From an uncultured Pseudomonadota bacterium (lineage in GTDB: Bacteria > Pseudomonadota > Gammaproteobacteria > Burkholderiales > SG8-39), in assembly GCA_903909415.1 (NCBI GenBank), contig CAIVVS010000250.1, forward strand, positions 1-42,627: a stretch of DNA of 42,627 nucleotides, given 5' to 3'. A model generated the notes under the pieces. It was not told the DNA's origin. It did not search any database and saw only the letters and a list, made by a program, of their open reading frames with translations. The position numbers and the translations under genes were made by a program. This document shows positions 22,770 to 31,171 of this stretch, in pieces. Numbering within the stretch: the first letter of the stretch is position 1; every line of letters starts with the position of its first letter.

Positions 22770-23642
22770 ATGATCCTGCTCACCGGCGCGTCCGGCCCCA
22801 CCGGTTCCGTGATGCTCAAGCACTTCGTCAAGCGCGGCCTGAAAGTGCGCGCTTTCGTCAACCGCCCCGAATCCGCGGAGAAGGCGCTCAAGGGCGGCGC
22901 CGCCGAGGCCATCGCCGGCGACATCAACCGCCGCGAGGACGTGCGCCGCGCGATGGCGGGCTGCGACCAGGTGTACTTCGTCGCGCCGCGCTTTTTCGAG
23001 ACCGAGATCGCGATCGGCGGCTGGATGATCGAGGCGGCGCGCGAGCAGGGCATGCGCCAGTTCATCTACCACAGCGTGCTGCACGCCCAGGTCGACGGCC
23101 TGCCGCACCACCGCGACAAGCGCGTGGTCGAGGGCATGATCATGGAATCGCTGCTGCCCTACACCATCCTGCAGCCGACGCAGTACTTCCAGGTGTCCAC
23201 GCGCGACTGGAAGGGCATCGCCGCCAGCGGCGAGTTCTCCACGCCCTTCGGCGCCGACCAGAAGCTCGCGGTCGCCGACCTCGAGGACATCGCCGAGGCC
23301 GCCGCCATCACCGCTTCGCAGCCGGGCTGGACCGGCGGCTGCTTCGAGCTGATGAGCGGCGATTCCTACACGCGCCACGAGATGGCCGCGATCATGTCCG
23401 AGGCGCTGGGCAAGCCGGTGAAGGCCGTGGTCGAGGACGTGGACCACTGGCGTGCGCACCAGAAGAAGACCGGCGCGTTCAGCGACAGCCAGATCGTGCG
23501 CGCCGAAAAGATGTTCGAGCACTACAGCTCGCACGGCCTGTCCGGCGGCAACGGGCGGGTGCTGGAGATGATCCTGGGCCGCAAGCCGACCGCGTACCGC
23601 GACTACGTCATGCGCCTGGGCAGGGAGCGCCCGAACGGCTGA
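22770..23642 (+). CDS. NmrA-like NAD(P)-binding protein (first paralogue)
   Basis: This 290-residue atypical SDR begins with GASGPTGSV (from residue 6), the NmrA-type cofactor loop. It contains FIYHSVLHAQVDGLPHHRDK and a TILQPTQYFQ segment typical of NmrA/HSCARG-like reductases and sensors. It has no classical Tyr-x3-Lys catalytic pair in the usual place. Members either reduce small ketones or quinones or sense the NADP redox state. A paralogue lies at 25457-26311 in the same operon. The start at 22770 has AGAGG upstream; the long upstream reading frame belongs to the flavoprotein gene. Confidence 0.87.
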   Translation: MILLTGASGPTGSVMLKHFVKRGLKVRAFVNRPESAEKALKGGAAEAIAGDINRREDVRRAMAGCDQVYFVAPRFFETEIAIGGWMIEAAREQGMRQFIYHSVLHAQVDGLPHHRDKRVVEGMIMESLLPYTILQPTQYFQVSTRDWKGIAASGEFSTPFGADQKLAVADLEDIAEAAAITASQPGWTGGCFELMSGDSYTRHEMAAIMSEALGKPVKAVVEDVDHWRAHQKKTGAFSDSQIVRAEKMFEHYSSHGLSGGNGRVLEMILGRKPTAYRDYVMRLGRERPNG

Positions 23643-23717
23643 AGGTGCGCCCATTCGGTGCGCGACGGCCATTGGGCGAAGGTAGGACGGGAAGGTACGG
23701 ACCTTGAGGAGGGGACG

Positions 23718-24572
23718 ATGAACCGGGAACCGCTGCATGCCATCACCGAGGACGACATCGCGCGCTTCGAGCGCGACGGCGTGGTCTGCCTGAGGAACAT
23801 GTTTGACGCCGACTGGGTCGCGCGCATGGAGCGCGCCGTCAACCGGGTCATGGAAGCCAACGACCCCAAGGCGCGGCCGCGCGAGGTGACCAAGGCCCTG
23901 GGCGGCAAGACCGGGCGCTACCACATCAATTCCTTCGTCTGGTGCTGGGACGATGACTTCCGCGCCTTCGTGATGGACTCCCCCAACGCGCAGATCGCCG
24001 CGCGGCTGATGCGCGCGGACTCGGTGCGGCTGTTCTACGACCAGCTGTTCGTCAAGGAACCGAACACCATGGAGATGACCGACTGGCACCAGGACCTGCC
24101 GTTCTGGCCCATGCGCGGCAACGACATCCTGTCGGTGTGGGTGGCGATCACCCCGGTGCGCGCCGGGCAGAACAGCGCGGTGGAATACATCGCCGGCTCG
24201 CACAAGTGGGGCAAGTTCTACGCCGCGGCCATCCCCGACAAGGACCCGAACTTCAAGTCCGACCTGGAAACCTGCCCGAACTTCAGCAAGGACAAGGGCA
24301 ATCCCAAGTACCAGTTCCTGTCCTGGGACATGGAACCGGGCGACTGCCTGGTGCACCACCCGCTGACGGTGCACGGCGCCGAGGGCAATTTCTCGCCGAC
24401 CACGCGGCGCATCGGCATCTCGACGCGCTACATGGGCCGCGACGCGCGCTGGGATCCGCGCCCGGCGGTGATGAAGGTCACCGGCGACCCGCAGCTGCCC
24501 GCGGGCGGCCCGCCGGATGACGATCGTTGCTTCCCGGTGGCCTGGCGCGCCGCGGCGTCGTCCCACGCCTAG
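23718..24572 (+). CDS. Phytanoyl-CoA dioxygenase-like Fe(II)/2-oxoglutarate oxygenase
   Basis: This 284-residue protein shows the PhyH pattern. The iron ligands are His124-x-Asp126 (WHQDLPFW) and His219 (VHHPLTVHGAEGN), with a 2-oxoglutarate-binding Arg around 230-231 (TTRRIGISTRY). It should hydroxylate an unactivated carbon using 2-oxoglutarate and oxygen. Within this operon it could act on a side chain of the aromatic substrate, or remove an alkyl group by hydroxylation. ATG 23718 follows an excellent GAGGAGGGG site. It sits between the first NmrA-like gene and the IclR gene. Confidence 0.88.
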   Translation: MNREPLHAITEDDIARFERDGVVCLRNMFDADWVARMERAVNRVMEANDPKARPREVTKALGGKTGRYHINSFVWCWDDDFRAFVMDSPNAQIAARLMRADSVRLFYDQLFVKEPNTMEMTDWHQDLPFWPMRGNDILSVWVAITPVRAGQNSAVEYIAGSHKWGKFYAAAIPDKDPNFKSDLETCPNFSKDKGNPKYQFLSWDMEPGDCLVHHPLTVHGAEGNFSPTTRRIGISTRYMGRDARWDPRPAVMKVTGDPQLPAGGPPDDDRCFPVAWRAAASSHA

Positions 24573-24580
24573 CCCGAAGG

Positions 24581-25438
24581 ATGTCCAGCCTCGCGCGCAT
24601 GCTGGCGATCCTCGACCTCTATTCCGAGGCCGAGCCGCTGTGGAGCGCCGAGGGCATCGCCGAGCGCATCGCCTGCAGCCGTCCCACGGCCTACCGCTAC
24701 GTTCGCGAGCTGTGCAAGGCGGGGCTGCTGCTGCGCATCAGCGGCGGGGCCTACCTGCTGGGGCCGCGGCTGATCGAGCTGGACTGCCAGATCCGGCGCA
24801 GCGACCCGGTGCTGCATGCCGGCGGGCCGATCATGCGGGGGCTGGTCGAGCAGACCGGCTGCGACGTGGTGCTCGCCAACATCTACGGCGACCAGGTGCT
24901 GAACGTGCACCACGAGTACGGCGTGGAGCGCCTGTCGCTGTCCTACGACCGCGGCCGGCCGCATCCGCGCTTCCGCGGCGCCACCGCCAAGTCCATCCTC
25001 GCCTTCCTGCCGCGCGCGCGGCTGCGGCGCCTGTACGACGCGCATGCCGCGGAAGCCGCGAAGGCCGGCCTCGGCCGCGACTGGGAGGCGTTCCGCCAGC
25101 ACCTCGCGCCGATACGCCGCGCCGGCTGGTGCGAGACCCTGGGCGAACTCGATCCCCACCTGGTGGGCCTGGGCGCGCCGGTGCTGGGCGGGGAGCGCGA
25201 GGTGCTGGGCAGCCTGACCCTGGTGGCGACGAAGACACGCTTCGCGGTGCTGGACCGCGCCAAGGTGCTGGCCATGCTGCTGGATGCGACCCAGCGGTTG
25301 TCGCTGGCGATTGCCGACATCTCGCATCCCGATGCGGCGGTGATCCTGCCCGCGGTGCTGGCTGCGGTCGGCGGCGGCGCGGCGCATCGGGTGGCGCCGG
25401 CCGCGCCCGCACGCCGGCGGCTGCGCAGCGTCAAGTAA
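24581..25438 (+). CDS. IclR-family transcriptional regulator of locus 2
   Basis: This 285-residue protein has an N-terminal winged helix (GIAERIACSRPTAYRYVREL, residues about 25-45) and a C-terminal IclR sensor domain with ATAKSILAFLPRARLRRLY and LGSLTLVATKTRF. The C-terminus is a basic Arg/Ala tail. It is only about as similar to the first IclR protein as the family average. It lies inside the operon, eight bases after the PhyH-like gene with GAAGG upstream. It probably controls the divergent promoter at 20301-20543. A longer frame from 24527 overlaps the PhyH gene and is not needed. Confidence 0.9.
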   Translation: MSSLARMLAILDLYSEAEPLWSAEGIAERIACSRPTAYRYVRELCKAGLLLRISGGAYLLGPRLIELDCQIRRSDPVLHAGGPIMRGLVEQTGCDVVLANIYGDQVLNVHHEYGVERLSLSYDRGRPHPRFRGATAKSILAFLPRARLRRLYDAHAAEAAKAGLGRDWEAFRQHLAPIRRAGWCETLGELDPHLVGLGAPVLGGEREVLGSLTLVATKTRFAVLDRAKVLAMLLDATQRLSLAIADISHPDAAVILPAVLAAVGGGAAHRVAPAAPARRRLRSVK

Positions 25439-25456
25439 GCATCGCCTCGTGAACCC

Positions 25457-26311
25457 ATGATCCTGGTGACGGGCGCCGGCGGCCAGACCGGCCGTGCGCT
25501 CATCGCGGCGCTCGCGCAGGCCGGGCTGCCGTCTAGGGCACTGGTACGCAGCGAGCGCTCTGAACGGGTAGTGCGCGCGTCGGGCGCAGCCGAGGTGGTG
25601 ACCGGCGACCTGACCGACGGCGCAGCGGTGGCGACGGCGATGCAGGGCGTCGCGGCGGTGTACCACATCTGCCCGAACTTCCATGTGCACGAGGTCGCGA
25701 TCGGCGCGGCGATGATCGCCGCCGCTCGCGCGGCCGGCGTGCGCCGCTTCGTGTTCCACAGCGTCATCAACCCGCAGTGCGCCGCGATGCCGCACCACGA
25801 CGACAAGCGCGTGGTCGAGTCCTTGCTGATGGAGTCGGGCCTGGACTGGACCGTGCTGCAGCCCACCATGTACATGCAGAGCACGGTGATCGGCTGGGAG
25901 TCGATCCGTGCCAGCGGCACGTTTGCGCCGCTGTACGCGGTGGACCGGCGCATGGGCCTGGTGGACCTGGCCGATGTCGCGCAGGCCGCGTGCCGCGTGC
26001 TGATTGAGCCGGGCTGGTCGGGCGGGTGCTTCGAGCTCGCCAATGGCGAACCGCTCAGCGCGCTGGACATGGCTGCGGCAATGGGCGCGCGACTGGGCAG
26101 GCCGGTGCAGGCCTTGCGCGGCGATGCGCAGGCCTGGGCCGAGCGGCAACGCGCGGCGGGCATGCCGGAAGGCGAGGTGGCGCGCGGCCTGGCGATGTTC
26201 GCGCACTACGACCGGTACGGCCTGCCGGGCGGCAACGGGCGCGTGCTGGCGCTGCTGCTGGGGCGCGCGCCGCGGCGCTACGCCGAGTTCCTGGGTGCGA
26301 TAAAAAACTGA
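25457..26311 (+). CDS. NmrA-like NAD(P)-binding protein (second paralogue)
   Basis: This 284-residue paralogue of the protein at 22770-23642 has cofactor loop TGAGGQTGRALIAAL, FVFHSVINPQCAAMPHHDDK and TVLQPTMYMQ. The C-terminal GLPGGNGRVLALLLGR matches GLSGGNGRVLEMILGR of the first copy. Retention of two copies suggests two different carbonyl or enoyl substrates, or a heteromeric pair. It is the last gene of the plus arm and is followed by convergent minus-strand genes. Confidence 0.87.
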   Translation: MILVTGAGGQTGRALIAALAQAGLPSRALVRSERSERVVRASGAAEVVTGDLTDGAAVATAMQGVAAVYHICPNFHVHEVAIGAAMIAAARAAGVRRFVFHSVINPQCAAMPHHDDKRVVESLLMESGLDWTVLQPTMYMQSTVIGWESIRASGTFAPLYAVDRRMGLVDLADVAQAACRVLIEPGWSGGCFELANGEPLSALDMAAAMGARLGRPVQALRGDAQAWAERQRAAGMPEGEVARGLAMFAHYDRYGLPGGNGRVLALLLGRAPRRYAEFLGAIKN

Positions 26312-26360
26312 ATTAAAACAGCCATTTAGCTAGTTTTCGGCCTGTTTTCAGGCAATCGCC

Positions 26361-26385
26361 GCCGCAGGCTGGTTCAGCCTGCGGC
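26361..26385. terminator. Strong hairpin between convergent genes
   Basis: Perfect ten-base arms GCCGCAGGCT and AGCCTGCGGC enclose GGTTC. The hairpin lies 49 bases after the second NmrA-like stop and overlaps the 3' end of the TauE-like gene. The tract on either side is not a clean U run, although AAAAC and TTTTC stretches occur nearby, so termination is likely but not certain. Confidence 0.55.
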
Positions 26386-27156
26386 CATCAAGCCGCGAAT
26401 GCCGTCCCAGAGCAACTTGCTGCCGGTCAGTCCGAGCAGGCCGTAGACGATGACGTAGAAGGTCTTCTGGCTCATGTTCCGGTGCAGCCAGATGCCCAGC
26501 ACCGTGCCGAGGATGCCGAAGGGCACCAGCGCGGCGGAGGTGGCGAGGTTGCGCGCATCGAACAGGCCGAGCCAGAAATAGGGAATCAGTTTCACGTAGT
26601 TGATCATCGCGAAGTAGATCACCGAGGTGGCGACGAACAGGCCCTTGTCGAGCTTCTGCGACAGCAGGTACACCGCCATCGGGGGGCCGCCGGCGTGCGC
26701 GATGGTGCTGGTGAACGCGGACACGGTGGACCAGAAGCGCCCGGCTTTGTCGCCCATGGGCTTGCGCACGGCGCCGGCCTTGCCCAGCAGCTTCAGGCCG
26801 TTGAAGCCGAGGTAGCCCAGCGCGATGCAGCCGATCATCACCTTGATCCAGTTGTCGCTCATGTAGCGGAAGGTGATGCCGCCCAGCGCGATGCCGATGA
26901 GGCCGCCGGGAACGATCACGCGCATGATGCGCCGGTCCCACTTGCCCCACCAGGCGCGCAGCGCCGCCAGGTCGATCACGCACAGGATGGGCAGCGCGAT
27001 GGCCGCGGCCTGCACCGGCGAGATCGCCATCGCCATCATGGGCACGGTGTAGCCGCCGACGCCGCTGCCCAGCCCCGACTTGGAGATGCCGGTCAGGATG
27101 ACGGCCGGGATGGCCCAGGCCCAGAACCAGGGGTTGTCGACGAAGGTGATGTCCAT
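26374..27156 (-). CDS. TauE/SafE-family membrane permease
   Basis: This 260-residue protein has about eight hydrophobic segments and the TauE/SafE (formerly DUF81) character: an early LTGISKSGLGSGVGGYTVPMM segment and a second-half repeat beginning AFTSTIAHAGGPPMAVYLL. The family moves sulfite, sulfoacetate or other small anions across the inner membrane, mostly as exporters. It lies 159 bases downstream of the acyl-CoA ligase gene and may export a by-product of that operon. No specific cargo can be inferred. Confidence 0.87.
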   Translation of the reverse strand: MDITFVDNPWFWAWAIPAVILTGISKSGLGSGVGGYTVPMMAMAISPVQAAAIALPILCVIDLAALRAWWGKWDRRIMRVIVPGGLIGIALGGITFRYMSDNWIKVMIGCIALGYLGFNGLKLLGKAGAVRKPMGDKAGRFWSTVSAFTSTIAHAGGPPMAVYLLSQKLDKGLFVATSVIYFAMINYVKLIPYFWLGLFDARNLATSAALVPFGILGTVLGIWLHRNMSQKTFYVIVYGLLGLTGSKLLWDGIRGLMAAG

Positions 27157-27315
27157 GGGGCGGCGAGCTCGGCGGTCGGGTGGGCGGGTGCGCGATGGTC
27201 CCGACCGGGGTCAGGCGAAGGCTGCCATAGCAAACATGCGGAACAGGCTGATTGTCCCTGATTTCGTGCGCCGCAGGACGCGCGCCGGGCGCCGACAGCG
27301 ATGCGTCAGCCGTGC

Positions 27316-28815
27316 CTACTTCCCCGAGGCCGCCTGCTCGCGCAGCACGCGCTTGAGGATCTTGCCGGTGGCGCTCTTGGGCAGGTCCGCCACCACGTCC
27401 ACCCGCGCCGGCGTCTTGTAGGCGGCGAGCTTGTCGCGGCACCAGGCGATCACGTCCTCTCCGCTGAGCGTCGCGCCGGCCTGCGCCACCACCGCGACGC
27501 GCACCGACTCCCCCTTCACCGGGTCGGGCGCGCCGTACACCGCGACCTCCTTCACGCCGGGTATCTGGTACAGGTAGTGCTCGACCTCGGCCGGCCACAC
27601 CTTGAAGCCGGACACGTTGATCATGTCCTTGACCCGGTCGACGATGAACACGTAGCCGTCCTCGTCCTGGCGGCCGATGTCGCCGGAGTGGAACCAGCCG
27701 CCGCGCAGCGCGGTGGCGGTGTCCTGGGGCTTGTTCCAGTAGCCCTGCATCACGCCCGGGCCGCGGATCACGATCTCGCCCCATTCGCCGCGCTTCACCT
27801 CGCGGTCCTGCTCGTCGAAGATCCTCACCTCGAAGCCCTCGACCGCGGTGCCCACCGAGCCGAAGCGGTGCGACGTGAGGTGGTTGTAGGCGGCGAAGGG
27901 CGAGGTCTCGGTCAGGCCGTAGCCCTCGTGCACGTCGTGGCCGTAGGTGTCATGCCAGCGGCGCGCGATTTCCTGCGGCATGGTCGCCGCGGCCGAGAAG
28001 CAGTAGCGCAGGCTGGCCAGCTGCGCGCGCGGCACGCCGGCATTGAGCAGCGCGATGTAAATGGTCGGCACGCCGAAGAACATGGTCACGCCCAGCCGGC
28101 CGATGTCGGCAATCACTTGATCCGGCACGAAGCGGCGCCACAGCACCAGGGTCGCGCCGGCCTCGAAGCCGCCGTTCATGATGTAGTTCTGCGCGAACAC
28201 GTGGAACAGCGGCAGGAACATCGCCAGCCGGTCGTCGGGCCGGTAGCCTGAGTATTTGGCCGCGGTGCGGATGTTGGAGACGATGTTGCCGTGCGAGAGC
28301 GTCACGCCCTTGGGAAAGCCGGTGGTGCCCGAGGAATAGAGCAGGGCGGCGGGTTCGTCCGCGCGCATGTCGGCGATGGGCAGCGGCCCGGCTGCGGCCA
28401 GCCATTCGCCCAGCGTGTCCGCGTCGGCCGTGCCCTCGCAGTTGACCACGTGTTCCAGCGCCGGGCAGTCGGCGCGCGGCACGTGCTGCAGCAGCTCGGC
28501 GGTGGTGAACACCACGCGCGCGCCGGAGTCGTTCAGGATGTACTTCGCTTCCTCGGACTTGAAGATCGCGTTGATGGACACCGCCATCGCCCCGGCGCGC
28601 ACCACCGCGAGGTAGGCGAGCGCGAAGGCCGGGATGTTCGGCAGGTAAAGCGCGACCCGGTCGCCACGCTTCACGCCGCGCGCGGCCAGCGCACCGGCCA
28701 GGCGCGCGACGTTGGCCTCCAGCGTGCAGTAGTCCACCACGCCGCCCTCGAACAGGATGGCGGGGCGGCGCGGATGGGCGCGCGCGGTGCGCGCGACGTG
28801 CGCGGCTATGTTCAT
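27316..28815 (-). CDS. AMP-dependent acyl-CoA ligase (ANL superfamily)
   Basis: This 499-residue adenylating enzyme has core motif LLYSSGTTGFPKGV, the acceptor segment GYGLTETSPFAAYN, the hinge region GYVFIVDRVKDMINVSGFKV, and the catalytic lysine near the end in LPKSATGKILKRVL. It forms acyl-AMP and then acyl-CoA from a carboxylic acid. The length and sequence resemble long-chain or aryl-CoA ligases in catabolic operons. The Bug receptor gene lies 23 bases upstream, so the two may handle the same carboxylate: capture, then activation. Confidence 0.93.
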   Translation of the reverse strand: MNIAAHVARTARAHPRRPAILFEGGVVDYCTLEANVARLAGALAARGVKRGDRVALYLPNIPAFALAYLAVVRAGAMAVSINAIFKSEEAKYILNDSGARVVFTTAELLQHVPRADCPALEHVVNCEGTADADTLGEWLAAAGPLPIADMRADEPAALLYSSGTTGFPKGVTLSHGNIVSNIRTAAKYSGYRPDDRLAMFLPLFHVFAQNYIMNGGFEAGATLVLWRRFVPDQVIADIGRLGVTMFFGVPTIYIALLNAGVPRAQLASLRYCFSAAATMPQEIARRWHDTYGHDVHEGYGLTETSPFAAYNHLTSHRFGSVGTAVEGFEVRIFDEQDREVKRGEWGEIVIRGPGVMQGYWNKPQDTATALRGGWFHSGDIGRQDEDGYVFIVDRVKDMINVSGFKVWPAEVEHYLYQIPGVKEVAVYGAPDPVKGESVRVAVVAQAGATLSGEDVIAWCRDKLAAYKTPARVDVVADLPKSATGKILKRVLREQAASGK

Positions 28816-28838
28816 CGGGCGCTTCCTTCCGCGAAGGC

Positions 28839-29837
28839 TTACTTCTGCTCGACCAGGCCGATGCGCTTGACCGTCTCGGCGAGTTTCTTCGCGTCCGCAT
28901 CCCAGTAGCGCTGGAAATCGGGCGCGTCCAGGTAGGCCACCGGGGTCTCGATCTTGGCCATCTGCGCGATGAAGTCCGGGTCGCGCACCGCGGTGCGAAC
29001 GGCATCGCGCAGCTTGTTGCGGATTTCCGGCGGCGTGGCGGCGGACACCAGCACGCCGGACCAGATGAAGTACTCCGCGTCCAGGCCCAGTTCCTTGAAG
29101 GTGGGCACGTCCGGCAGCGACGCGAGCCGCTGGTTGCCCCAGATCGCGAGCGGACGCAGCCTGCCGCCGTCGAAGTGGCCCTTGAGGGCCGACGGGCCGC
29201 CGGCCGTGGTTTCCACCTGCGAGCCGAGCAGCGCGGTGATCGCCGGGCCGCCGCCGTTGAACGGAACGTGCCAGAGCTTGATGCCGGCCGCGTGCGCGAA
29301 GATCTCCATCGGCATGTGCAGCGCGCCGTAGATCCCGGACGAGCTGTAGGAGACCTTGCCGGGGTTCTTCTTCGCGAACTCGACCAGGTCGCGCACCGTC
29401 TTCCAGGGCGCGTCGGCGCGCACCGCCAGCACGTTCGGGTCCGCGGAGATGCGCGCGATCGGCGCGAGCTGCGTCAGCTCGTAGGTCGGCTTCTTGCCGG
29501 CGAGCTTCTCGGCCTCGGGGATCACCGACAGCGAGGACAGCGCCATGAGGATGGTGTAGCCATCGGGCCGGGCGTTGATCACGTGGGCGTTGCCGGTGGC
29601 GCCGCCCGCGCCGGGGCGGTTCTCCACGATCACGCGCTGCTTGAGCACCTTCTCCAGTGCCATCGCGGTCGGACGTCCGGTCAGGTCGGCCACGCCGCCC
29701 GGCGGGAACGGCACCACCATGGTGATGGGGTGCGACGGATACTCCTGGGCGGACGCGCTGCCCGGGAACGACATGACTGCTGCCGCGGACGCAGCGACCG
29801 ACAATGCGGCCAGCGCCGCATGGCGTTGATACGACAT
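28839..29837 (-). CDS. Bug/TctC-family solute-binding protein (third in window)
   Basis: This 332-residue protein has a signal peptide (hydrophobic AALAALSVAASAAAVMSF, cleavage near ASAQE). Bug markers are YPSHPITMVVPFPPGGVAD, VIVENRPGAGGATGNAHVIN and the ligand-loop region VPFNGGGPAITALLGSQVE. ATG 29837 follows a strong GGAGGAG site. It is the first gene of a minus-strand operon with the acyl-CoA ligase and the TauE-like permease. No TctA or TctB gene is present, as is usual for orphan Bug proteins. Confidence 0.93.
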   Translation of the reverse strand: MSYQRHAALAALSVAASAAAVMSFPGSASAQEYPSHPITMVVPFPPGGVADLTGRPTAMALEKVLKQRVIVENRPGAGGATGNAHVINARPDGYTILMALSSLSVIPEAEKLAGKKPTYELTQLAPIARISADPNVLAVRADAPWKTVRDLVEFAKKNPGKVSYSSSGIYGALHMPMEIFAHAAGIKLWHVPFNGGGPAITALLGSQVETTAGGPSALKGHFDGGRLRPLAIWGNQRLASLPDVPTFKELGLDAEYFIWSGVLVSAATPPEIRNKLRDAVRTAVRDPDFIAQMAKIETPVAYLDAPDFQRYWDADAKKLAETVKRIGLVEQK

Positions 29838-29927
29838 GGTTTTCTCCTCCTTGCCCGCGGCGGCCGGGCCCGGCCGCCGCCTCCGTCGCGGATCATGCTG
29901 GGCGCGGCGCGAGCGCGTCAAGCGACC

Positions 29928-29933
29928 TACAAT
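29928..29933 (+). promoter_or_regulatory. Candidate -10 element for tsaB
   Basis: TACAAT lies 24 bases before the tsaB ATG. No good -35 hexamer is found at the usual distance, so this is a weak promoter candidate. Confidence 0.3.
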
Positions 29934-29957
29934 CGCGGCTGTGCAACCCAACCACGA

Positions 29958-30701
29958 ATGCGCGCGACGGTGAACCTGCTCGGCCTGGACAGTTCCGGCG
30001 AATACTGCTCGGTGGCGCTGCTGTGCGGGGACGCCCTGTACGAGCGGCATTTCGCCGCCGGCCAGTCGCATGCGGAACGCCTGCTGCCGGCGGTGCGCGA
30101 ACTGCTGGCCGAAGCCGGCGTCACGCTGGCGGACCTGGACGGCGTGGCCTTCGGTGAGGGCCCCGGCTCCTTCACCGGCCTGCGCATCGCGTGCGGCGTG
30201 GCGCAGGGGCTGGCCTGGCCGCGCGGCCTGCCGGTGGCGGGCGTGTCCACGCTGGCTGCGATCGCGCAGGCCTGTGGCGCGCCGCGCGTGCTGGCGGCGA
30301 TCGATGCGCGCATGGGCGGCATCTACCAGGCGGCGTTCGAGCAGGCGGAGCAGGGCTGGCGCGCGGCGGGCCCTGCCGTGCTGTGCCAGCCGCAGGATGC
30401 GCCGCAGCCCGAGGGCGTGGGCTGGACCGGCTGCGGCAGCGGATTCGCGGCGCACGGGGCCGCGCTGCGCGAGCGCCATGGCGAACGCCTCGCGCGCGTG
30501 GAGCCCGACCACCAGCCGCGCGCCGCCGCCATCCTCGCGCTGGCACGGCCGCGTTTTGCCTCCGGCGACGTGGTCGCCGCCGCGCAGGCCCTGCCGGTGT
30601 ACCTGCGCGACAAGGTGGCGCTGACCTCGCGCGAACGTGCGCAGGGCGCGGCGCCTGGCGCCGCCGCGGGCTCGGCGGCGGGCGGACGGCTCGCACCATG
30701 A
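29958..30701 (+). CDS. tsaB: tRNA threonylcarbamoyladenosine biosynthesis protein TsaB
   Basis: This 247-residue ASKHA-fold protein has LLGLDSSGEYCSVALL at the N-terminus, the family motif HAERLLPAVRELL and GEGPGSFTGLRIACGVAQGLA. TsaB pairs with TsaD and TsaE to make t6A37 on tRNAs reading ANN codons. Length and motifs are normal apart from an Ala/Gly-rich tail of about 20 residues. Start ATG 29958 is preferred; GTG 29970 is an alternative. The stop overlaps rimI (ATGA), a common arrangement. Confidence 0.93.
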   Translation: MRATVNLLGLDSSGEYCSVALLCGDALYERHFAAGQSHAERLLPAVRELLAEAGVTLADLDGVAFGEGPGSFTGLRIACGVAQGLAWPRGLPVAGVSTLAAIAQACGAPRVLAAIDARMGGIYQAAFEQAEQGWRAAGPAVLCQPQDAPQPEGVGWTGCGSGFAAHGAALRERHGERLARVEPDHQPRAAAILALARPRFASGDVVAAAQALPVYLRDKVALTSRERAQGAAPGAAAGSAAGGRLAP

Positions 30702-31171
30702 GCGCCGTGCTTCGTCCCACCGAGAGCTGGCTGCCGATGTCGGAGTCCGACCTGGCGATGGTGCACGCGGTAGAGGCCGACATCTATGAATTCCCCTGGA
30801 CCGTGGGCAACTTCCGCGACTCCCTTGCCTCGGGCTACGACTGTCGCGTGCTGCGCGACGGCCCGGACCTCATCGGCTACGCGGTGCTGATGAGCGGCGC
30901 GGGCGAGGCCCACCTGCTCAACCTGTCGGTGGCGCGCCCCTGGCAGCGCCGCGGCGTGGGCAGCCGCATGCTGGCGCGCGTGCTGGATGCGGCGCGCGCG
31001 GCGGGTTGCGGGACCCTGTTCCTCGAAGTGCGCCCGTCCAACGACGCCGGCCGGCAGTTGTATGCGCGCCGCGGATTCAGGCAGGTCGGGCTGCGGCGCA
31101 ACTACTATCCGGCGCGCAACGGCCGCGAGGACGCGCTGGTGCTGGCGATCGCGCTGGAGGCGCAGGCATGA
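30698..31171 (+). CDS. rimI: Ribosomal-protein-alanine N-acetyltransferase RimI
   Basis: This 157-residue GNAT acetyltransferase has the RimI N-terminal signature AVEADIYEFPWTVGNFRDSL, the acetyl-CoA pyrophosphate loop QRRGVGSRML and the C-terminal RNYYPARNGREDALVLA. RimI acetylates the N-terminus of ribosomal protein S18. It is coupled by four-base overlaps to tsaB upstream and to the uracil-DNA glycosylase gene downstream, an order common in proteobacteria. Confidence 0.93.
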   Translation: MSAVLRPTESWLPMSESDLAMVHAVEADIYEFPWTVGNFRDSLASGYDCRVLRDGPDLIGYAVLMSGAGEAHLLNLSVARPWQRRGVGSRMLARVLDAARAAGCGTLFLEVRPSNDAGRQLYARRGFRQVGLRRNYYPARNGREDALVLAIALEAQA

